Of a stretch of 64,000 bases of DNA, positions 57,773 through 64,000 are shown one piece after another. Under the pieces are notes generated by a model. The model worked only from the letters and a program-made list of their open reading frames with translations. It searched no databases and had not been told where the DNA came from. Position 1 is the first letter of the stretch, and every line of letters begins with the position of its first letter. This DNA is from Nitrospirota bacterium (GTDB lineage Bacteria; Nitrospirota; UBA9217): NCBI GenBank assembly GCA_020052615.1, contig JAGVOT010000111.1, positions 1 to 64,000 on the forward strand, written 5' to 3'. The position numbers and the translations under genes are program-made.

Positions 57773-57843
57773 TCCGCTGCGAATGATCCTGCTCCCGGAC
57801 GATTCGCGAACGCGGAGCTTACAGGCTCAGGAGAAGATAGATC

Positions 57844-58200
57844 ATGAGAACTGTTCATTATGGCCTTGCCATGATCCTGTTGACCGCATTGTGGACGTCC
57901 GCCGGATCGGCGATGGGCAAGCGAAATCCCGAGGGTCTGGTGTCCCTAACCGGCACTATCCGGGTGACGGGGAACATGCCCTTTGCCCGCGTCGTGCTGG
58001 TGCCTCAGGGCGAGGATCCGGATCGGGCCACGAAGGACCGCATCTACCTGGTGACCGGGGACAAAGCCAGGGAGCTGATGGACCGCTACCAGGGCAAGAC
58101 CGTCACACTCCTGGGCTCTCCCTGCGCCTCACCGTCACCGGAGTATCAGAAATGCATCGCACCGGTCGAGATCCGTCAAGGGGCGTCAACGCTGCCTTAG
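57844..58200 (+). CDS. hypothetical secreted protein
   Basis: MRTVHYGLAMILLTALWTSAGSAMG signal peptide; 118 aa. Confidence 0.6.
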   Translation: MRTVHYGLAMILLTALWTSAGSAMGKRNPEGLVSLTGTIRVTGNMPFARVVLVPQGEDPDRATKDRIYLVTGDKARELMDRYQGKTVTLLGSPCASPSPEYQKCIAPVEIRQGASTLP

Positions 58201-58219
58201 CCGGGAGGGGAGGACCATC

Positions 58220-58462
58220 ATGGAGATCAAGATATTAGGTCCCGGCAGTCTCAATGACCAGAAGATGGAGGAAATGGTCAAGGTCGCCGTCAAAGAGCTC
58301 GGCGTCGAAGCGACGCTGGTGAAGATCTCGGACATCGGGGAGATCGTCAGGTACGGCATCGTTGCCACTCCGGGGCTCATCGTGAACGGGAAGGTAAAAC
58401 ATTCCGGCAAGACGGTCCCGGACATGGACCGGATCAAGGACCTCATAAAGAGCGAGCTGTAG
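58220..58462 (+). CDS. small thioredoxin-like protein lacking the CxxC motif
   Basis: MEIKILGPGSLNDQKMEEMVKVAVKELGVEATLVKISDIGEIVRYGIVATPGLIVNGKVKHSGKTVPDMDRIKDLIKSEL; fold pattern of MTH895/TM0996-like redox proteins (usually GPGCxxC) but GPGSLND here. Confidence 0.82.
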   Translation: MEIKILGPGSLNDQKMEEMVKVAVKELGVEATLVKISDIGEIVRYGIVATPGLIVNGKVKHSGKTVPDMDRIKDLIKSEL

Positions 58463-58538
58463 AACGGTCCTTGAAAAGGACCGAACAGGACGAGACCGGG
58501 CGTCTCTGATCCAATCAATTAATTGCGAGGCATAGCCC

Positions 58539-58964
58539 ATGCTGAAGGTGATGTTCCTTTGTACGGGGAATTCCTGCCGAAGCCAGATGGCGGAAGGGTT
58601 CGCACGGACGCTCGGCCAGGGCCTCATTGAAGCGCGCAGCGCAGGACTGATGGCGGCAGGCGTCAACCTGCGGGCCGTCGCGGTCATGTTGGAGGCGGGG
58701 ATCGATATTTCCGGCCAACGGTCCCGGGAGATCGATCCGGACCTGCTTAAGTCGATGGATGTCGTGATCACCCTCTGCGACAATGCCGCGGAAGCCTGTC
58801 CTGTCACACCGCCCTCCATAAAACGGCTCCATTGGCCTGTCAAGGACCCGGTCCGGGCCGTCGGCACCAATGAGGAGATCATGAACGAATTCCGACGGGC
58901 ACGGGATGAGATCGGGGAAAAGATCGAAAAATTCATAGCAGAGATCAAGGCAAAGGGAAAATGA
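58539..58964 (+). CDS. arsC: arsenate reductase ArsC, thioredoxin-coupled (LMW-PTP fold)
   Basis: MFLCTGNSCRSQMAEGFAR; VVITLCDNAAEACP resolving cysteines; HWPVKDP. Confidence 0.9.
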   Translation: MLKVMFLCTGNSCRSQMAEGFARTLGQGLIEARSAGLMAAGVNLRAVAVMLEAGIDISGQRSREIDPDLLKSMDVVITLCDNAAEACPVTPPSIKRLHWPVKDPVRAVGTNEEIMNEFRRARDEIGEKIEKFIAEIKAKGK

Positions 58965-59304
58965 CCATAGCCGGAACGTCGGCGGCACGGAATCATTTGT
59001 AAACAGCTTTCAGGCCGGCGCGATCGAGATTTCATCATTATCGACCTTATCCTCATGATATATGCCCGCCACCTGATAAAAATATTGCCCCATCGATCAG
59101 TGCCGTATTTCTGTGACGGGCTGATGCTAAGTGTCAGAAAATATATAGAAAAAATGCGTCGGTCATGGAGTATGCTTTTTTCCATTCACGCCAGAGGAAA
59201 AGAAAAAACAGTTGCGAACTATCGAATACGGGAGTATTATACGGCAGTTTATAACCGATATTGATCAGGGTTCTTCTCTGATGACCTTAAGGAGGAAGTA
59301 GCTG

Positions 59305-59610
59305 ATGGTAAGTATTACTGACGGAGCGGTAACGAAGTTCAAGGAAGTGGTCACCCAGCAGGGTACTGCCGGCGACGGGGTGCGGATATTCCTCGTCCCC
59401 GGCGGCTGAAGCCCCTCTCTGGCTATGGACGTAGCCAAAGCCGCCCAGGCGGGCGACACGACCTTTGAAAAGAACGGTCTGAAGGTATTTCTCGAGGACC
59501 GGGCGAACCAGATGCTGGCGACCACGACCATCGATTTCGCCGAGGGACAGGGTTTCGTCCTCTCCGGCATGCAGAAGGAAAGCTCTTCCTGCGGATCCTG
59601 CAGCTGCTGA
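59305..59610 (+). CDS. HesB/IscA-like selenoprotein (Sec encoded by in-frame TGA at 59407-59409)
   Basis: MVSITDGAVTKFKEVVTQQGTAGDGVRIFLVPGG-U-SPSLAMDVAKAAQAGDTTFEKNGLKVFLEDRANQMLATTTIDFAEGQGFVLSGMQKESSSCGSCSC*; frame preserved across TGA; TGA sits where HesB/IscA proteins carry Cys (GGC). Confidence 0.88.
59402..59444 (+). promoter_or_regulatory. bacterial SECIS-like hairpin overlapping/after the UGA codon
   Basis: gcggc-TGA-agcccctctc-tggcta-tggacg-tagcca-aa-gccgc: perfect 6-bp apical stem 10 nt after UGA, loop with GG, lower GCGGC/GCCGC pairing. Confidence 0.75.
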
Positions 59611-59646
59611 GAACAGCGCCGAACCAAAGCGTGTAGTTAACCAATG

Positions 59647-59683
59647 AAAGGCCGTTTCCCATGTTGGGAGGCGGCCTTTTTTT
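59647..59683 (+). terminator. rho-independent terminator
   Basis: aaaggccgtttcccatgttgggaggcggccttttttt. Confidence 0.88.
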
Positions 59684-59919
59684 GTCCATAGGCATACATG
59701 GGCTTATACTTCAGCAAGACCTTCCTCCCTGCGCTACAATAGAATGAGAACCGGTTATAGCAAGGATTATCCTATTAAAATGCATTTGGACACGGGAAAA
59801 GCGGATTAACTGTCTGATAAGGGCGGATATGATAAATAGAAAGTGGGCTTTTACTTGATCCGACTTTATCCGGTTCTTATCGGATTTTATCCGTGTCAAA
59901 GATTTTCAGGTGCCTGTCC

Positions 59920-60645
59920 ATGGCCATGCTCAAGATAAAGGACCTGGTTTATGAGGCCGCCGGCCAGAGGCCCTCGCGCATCCTTGACGGGCTCTCGTTC
60001 ACCGTCGAGTCCGGCGAGGTCCACGCGCTTCTCGGCGCGAACGGTACCGGCAAGAGCACGCTGGCCTATCTGATCATGGGATGCGGGGGATACCGGCCCT
60101 CGTCCGGCGACATCGTGTTCGAGGGAAACGCTCTCGGTTCCCGGCCGATCCACGAGCGCGCCCGTATGGGCATCACCATGGCGTGGCAGGAGCCGGTGCG
60201 TTTCGAGGGGATCACGGTGAACGATTACCTTACCTTCCGGAACAAGGATGCCGACACGGCGGAGCTCCTTGCGCTGGTGGGGCTGAATCCCTCGCTCTAT
60301 GGCCACCGGATGGTGGACCGCGCCCTGAGCGGCGGCGAGCGGAAACGGATCGAGCTGGTGTCCATCCTCGTGCTCCGGCCGAAGCTTGCCATTCTCGACG
60401 AGCCCGATTCAGGCATCGACATGCTCTCAACGCAGGACATCATCAACGTGATCGGCGCCTTCAAACGAAACGGTTCTGCGGTCCTTCTGATCACCCATCG
60501 CGAGGAGATCGCCATGATCGCCGACCGGTCCTCGCAGTTGTGCGGCGGCCGGATCATCTGTTCCGGCGATCCGGCGAAGGTGGCCGAGCATTACAAGGCG
60601 CGTCATTGCATGATCTGCAGCGACCGGGAGTGCCACTATGTCTGA
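59920..60645 (+). CDS. SufC-like ABC ATPase (minimal SUF/SmsC type) with Cys-rich C-terminal tail
   Basis: LGANGTGKSTLAYLIMG, ALSGGERKRIELVSIL, LDEPDSGID; tail ARHCMICSDRECHYV. Confidence 0.88.
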   Translation: MAMLKIKDLVYEAAGQRPSRILDGLSFTVESGEVHALLGANGTGKSTLAYLIMGCGGYRPSSGDIVFEGNALGSRPIHERARMGITMAWQEPVRFEGITVNDYLTFRNKDADTAELLALVGLNPSLYGHRMVDRALSGGERKRIELVSILVLRPKLAILDEPDSGIDMLSTQDIINVIGAFKRNGSAVLLITHREEIAMIADRSSQLCGGRIICSGDPAKVAEHYKARHCMICSDRECHYV

Positions 60646-61573
60646 GCTTGACGAACTGACGGCGTGTTTTGGGAACGCGGGTGGGGATGTGGCCGCCCTC
60701 GGGGACGCGGAATTCGCCCACCTGGCCGCGAGCGGGCATCGCATCCTGAGCAGCCGCACGGTGGAAGGCCTTGTCGTCGACGCCCGGGAAACACGGGACG
60801 GCATCAGCGCTCATGTCACGGTCAAGGCCGGGGTGAAGCTCAAGAACCCTGTCCATATGTGCTTCGGCGTGCTGCACAAGGAAGGAACGCAGAGGATCGA
60901 GATGGATATTCGGCTGGAGAAGGGTTCGTCCGCCCATGTCATCGCCCACTGCATCTTCCCGAAGGCCGAAAAGGTGCGGCATATCATGGACGCAACGGTC
61001 GCCATCGGCGAAGGCGCCGAGATGAGGTACAGCGAGACCCATTTCCACGGGCCCCTCGGCGGCGTGGAGGTCGTGCCGAAGGCCGTGGTCGCGGTCGGCA
61101 GGGGCGGGCGCTATTTCACGGACTTTACCCTGACGACGGGCAGGGTCGGGAAGCTTGACCTCGATTACACCGTCGAAGCGGCGGAGAATGCCGTGACGGA
61201 GCTTGTGGCGCGGGTCTTCGGACATGGCCGGGACGCTATCCATATCCGGGACAAGGTCCTGCTTGCCGGAAAGAACGCGCGCGGGCTCATCAAGTCACGG
61301 GTCGCCATCGAGGACGACGCCACCGCCGAGGTCACGGGCATCACCGAGGGCAACGCGCAAGGCGCGCGGGGCCACGTGGACTGCATGGAGATCGTGAAGG
61401 ACCGGGCCGTGGCCAGGGCCATTCCCATCGTGCAGGTGAACGATCCCGGGGCGAAGGTCACGCATGAAGCGGCCATCGGCAGCGTGGATAAACGGCAGAT
61501 GGAAACGCTCATGGCCCACGGCCTGCTGCCCGAGGAAGCGGTGGACATCATCGTGAAGGGGATGCTGCGGTAA
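60638..61573 (+). CDS. SufB/SufD-like scaffold protein (SmsB type)
   Basis: SSAHVIAHCIFPKAEKVRHIMDATVAIGEGAEMRYSETHFHG..., MAHGLLPEEAVDIIVKGML C-terminus; 8-nt overlap with the upstream SufC-like gene. Confidence 0.87.
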   Translation: MSELDELTACFGNAGGDVAALGDAEFAHLAASGHRILSSRTVEGLVVDARETRDGISAHVTVKAGVKLKNPVHMCFGVLHKEGTQRIEMDIRLEKGSSAHVIAHCIFPKAEKVRHIMDATVAIGEGAEMRYSETHFHGPLGGVEVVPKAVVAVGRGGRYFTDFTLTTGRVGKLDLDYTVEAAENAVTELVARVFGHGRDAIHIRDKVLLAGKNARGLIKSRVAIEDDATAEVTGITEGNAQGARGHVDCMEIVKDRAVARAIPIVQVNDPGAKVTHEAAIGSVDKRQMETLMAHGLLPEEAVDIIVKGMLR

Positions 61574-61583
61574 CATCTAGTTG

Positions 61584-62958
61584 ACAACGTTCAGGACATC
61601 GTGGACAGAAATAATGCTCACGTCATCGTGGACTCGATACTCTGAAACCGCGATGTCGTGATAGAAGCTCGGCAGATCATCGCAGTTGATACTTGTATTC
61701 TTCGACCTGGATCGTATCCAGGAAAAGCTTTAGCTTTTGTTCTTTGACATCGATAGTAGCCACAACGTATTCGTACTGAGTCTGCGGTGGAGCAGAGAAC
61801 ATTTCTCCGAAGATGTTCAGACGGCAGTCATTTCGGATAAATCTGACGAGATGATAGTGTTCATCTTCCGGCTTCGCCAAGGGATGCTTAGGAGCATCGC
61901 TCTTACTCGGAAATACCAATTTTATATTCTTCTCGGCTAATGCCGTAAGAGGTGTCTTGCCTTTGATCTTGCTGTAGCGATAGGTGCTGTTATGCCGATA
62001 TTCAAATGCCAGAGATTCCCTTCGAAGCTGCGGTACTGATGCCATGGTGATTTTATCGAGAAACTTTTGCCGGTAATGATCGTTGAACTTTTCGACAATC
62101 CCGTTTCGCCATGGTTCGGAAGGCGGAATGAACCAGAGTTTGACTCCGTAGGCCAGGCAGAGACGAATAAGCGGCCCCATGCCTCGGGGATGGGTTGGGC
62201 TCCCGTAAAAGGAGAAATCATTGTCCACCTGCAGGTTCTCCGGGATACCCATGCACATCCAGATCGCATAAACAGCGCTTAAAACGCTTTGCGCTGCCCG
62301 GGAAGTAATCGGCTCAATGCCGCATCTGTTGATCGACGTATCGACGGCATGCAGGCTGTAGAACTTTATCGGGCCGGTAAGGTAGCAAGGGCCGACCATA
62401 TCTATCTGCTGTGTCTGATTAGGCAACAGCGTCGGGAGTTCGGGATATTTCTTGCCTTTTGGTGCATAGCGTCCTGTTCTCCGGTGGGTCAATTCCCGGC
62501 GCCGTAGGATACGGCCGATCGTGCTGAGCGAGGGAACCGGCTGGACCTCCATGTCAATCAGTTTCCATTGGATGGCCTGATTGCCACAGAAGAGGTCATT
62601 GTTATATAGGTCCAGCCTCACCAGCTCTACGATCTTCTCTATCTCAACGGGTGTACGATAAGGGCTGGATAATGGTCGCCGAGATTGATCTTCAAGCCAT
62701 GCCGGATCATCCGGGGTATACCGAGCTGACCATTTGTACAGCCATGAACGAGAACAACCGAGAGATGCACAAATCTCATCCGGATCTTCTCCTTCATGGA
62801 ACCGCTGCACCGCTTTCAATCGCTTCTGCTTTTTCATGAACACCTCCTCTTCGGTTAGGTGTTCATAATACGTTGATGTTGCGGCTATTCGATTGTCAAA
62901 GAGCTTTTGTCCACGATGTCGTGAACCGAAAAAGTATCCACGATGTCCTGAACGTTAT
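61584..62958. mobile_element. complete insertion sequence (~1375 bp) with TIRs and 10-bp TSD
   Basis: TIRs acaacgttcaggacatcgtgga / ataacgttcaggacatcgtgga (revcomp of right end); flanking direct repeat catctagttg at 61574-61583 and 62959-62968. Confidence 0.9.
61677..62843 (-). CDS. DDE integrase-core transposase (IS481/IS3-superfamily-like)
   Basis: HTH AVQRFHEGEDPDEICASLGCSRSWLYKW; catalytic-core-like blocks QIDMVGP, LQVDND, EPWRNGIVEKFN. Confidence 0.88.
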   Translation of the reverse strand: MFMKKQKRLKAVQRFHEGEDPDEICASLGCSRSWLYKWSARYTPDDPAWLEDQSRRPLSSPYRTPVEIEKIVELVRLDLYNNDLFCGNQAIQWKLIDMEVQPVPSLSTIGRILRRRELTHRRTGRYAPKGKKYPELPTLLPNQTQQIDMVGPCYLTGPIKFYSLHAVDTSINRCGIEPITSRAAQSVLSAVYAIWMCMGIPENLQVDNDFSFYGSPTHPRGMGPLIRLCLAYGVKLWFIPPSEPWRNGIVEKFNDHYRQKFLDKITMASVPQLRRESLAFEYRHNSTYRYSKIKGKTPLTALAEKNIKLVFPSKSDAPKHPLAKPEDEHYHLVRFIRNDCRLNIFGEMFSAPPQTQYEYVVATIDVKEQKLKLFLDTIQVEEYKYQLR

Positions 62959-63090
62959 CATCTAGTTGCTACCGAGAACACAGAAAGCACAGTTATAAAA
63001 ACGCCGACGGGGTTGTTCTCCCGCCGGCGTTTTCGTTGTCATTACTTGTCTTTCTTCGTGCTTCTGACTTCTGACTTGCGTTCCTGGTTC

Positions 63091-64000
63091 TTACACCCCG
63101 CCTTTTTCCAGCGGTATTTTCCTCGTTATTTTGTGCCAGGTAATGCCGCTGTCCCTTTCGCCGAAGGGCATGTACATGAGCTCGATGTCGACGGTCATCT
63201 CATGATCGAGAATGTTCGTGACGCTCTTGCCGTCCTTTTTAACATATTCGGCGGGATAAGGAATCTCGAAATCCTCATGCACGGGCTTGTTCGGCGGCAG
63301 GCCGTTGTCGCGGATGATGCCGCTCTTTTCGTAGGGTCCGCGGCCCATCTTGTCGCCGCGGCCGAGCTGCTGGGGAATGGGCATGTAGATACGGGTATGC
63401 TTCGCTATCTGATTACCTTTTGAATCTTTCGCGGTCACTTCCAGGACCAGCCGGTTGGGGGTTGGTCAGCCGTCAGGGATGGAGTGGCCGGCGCGATTGA
63501 TCATCTCGATCTTGACGAGAGCCTGGGGCATCATTTTCGCTCCGTCGCGCCAGATGTAGCCGAGGGTCTCGACCTTGAAGTCCACGGCGCTTTTGCCCAT
63601 GTTAAGGTCGTTGTAGCTCTGCATGTTGTGGCCGAGCTTGCTCTTCTTCATGTGGCATTCCTGGCAGCTTTCCTGGCCGCCCTCGGCGCGGTAGGCCCAG
63701 AGGTAGCTCCCGTAGAGCGTTCCGCACTGCGACGGGTTCTCCAGCTCGAAGTTCGGGCCGAGGCCATGGCACTGTCCGCAAAGGATGGATTCGGACATGA
63801 TGGGGCTCTTCTTCATGACCGGATGGCTGGGGTCCGGATGGCTGCCTTCCTTCGATCCGAAGACCTCGTTCTTCTGCGGGAATCCGTCCACCCACTTGTG
63901 GGTGATCGCGTTCCGCTGGTGGCAGACGAGGCAGTTGATGTTGACCTTCGTCAGTTGCTGTTCCGCTTTATTTCTCGCGTCATCGCTTGACTTGGGGTCC
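63091..64000 (-). CDS. multihaem c-type cytochrome with in-frame TGA (63466-63468), putative selenoprotein; 5' end beyond window edge
   Basis: Reverse-strand frame open from 64000: ...CLVCHQRNAITHKWVDGFPQ...CGQCHGLGP...CQECHMKKSKLGHNM...AGHSIPDG-U-PTPNRLVLEVTAKDSKGNQIAKHTRIYMPIPQQLG...IPLEKGGV*; both track ORFs (63466-63891 and 63091-63438) are in the same frame. Confidence 0.82.

Noticed and set aside
59305-59610. Calling the HesB-like gene a pseudogene because of the TGA
   Set aside because: Single TGA at the conserved Cys position, frame and C-terminus intact, and SECIS-like hairpin present; Sec insertion explains it better.
63091-63891. Treating 63466-63891 and 63091-63438 as two separate genes
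   Set aside because: Same frame, separated only by one TGA and ten sense codons; the downstream 'start' is an internal GTG valine.
1-64000. rRNA or tRNA genes
   Set aside because: No rRNA-like conserved stretches or tRNA cloverleaf with TTCRANNC were noticed by eye; a tRNAscan/Infernal run would be decisive.

Overview
64 kb window from a GC-rich bacterial chromosome. Gene content (multihaem cytochromes, Rieske/cytochrome bc, minimal SufBC-like pair, Sec usage, NtrC-type regulators) suggests an anaerobic Nitrospirota- or Desulfobacterota/Geobacter-like lineage; this taxonomic guess is inference only. Most of the window is housekeeping: nadA, era, dedA, A2M/pbpC envelope genes, recO, lnt, greB, a pheA-hisC-aroF-tyrA-aroA-cmk-ispH-rpsA-sppA-ihf supercluster, a haem-sensor two-component system next to a 13-haem cytochrome, a Rieske/cyt b operon, and arsC. 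The main non-routine signals are: (1) two apparent selenoproteins hidden by in-frame UGA codons, a HesB/IscA-like protein (59305-59610) with a good SECIS-like hairpin and a multihaem cytochrome c (63091-64000, minus); (2) two adjacent genes encoding three Hfq/Sm-like domains; (3) an RRM-protein gene with a terminator-like 5' leader, overlapping an rpsU (S21) gene broken by two 1-nt deletions; (4) an AT-rich island with DUF4238-like and HEPN-like genes between the A2M and pbpC genes; (5) a fully delimited IS with TIRs and a 10-bp TSD; (6) dispersed hairpin repeats; (7) a redox-dead thioredoxin-like protein next to arsC. No rRNA, tRNA or CRISPR array was recognised by eye. All family calls come from motif recognition in the supplied sequence; no searches were run.
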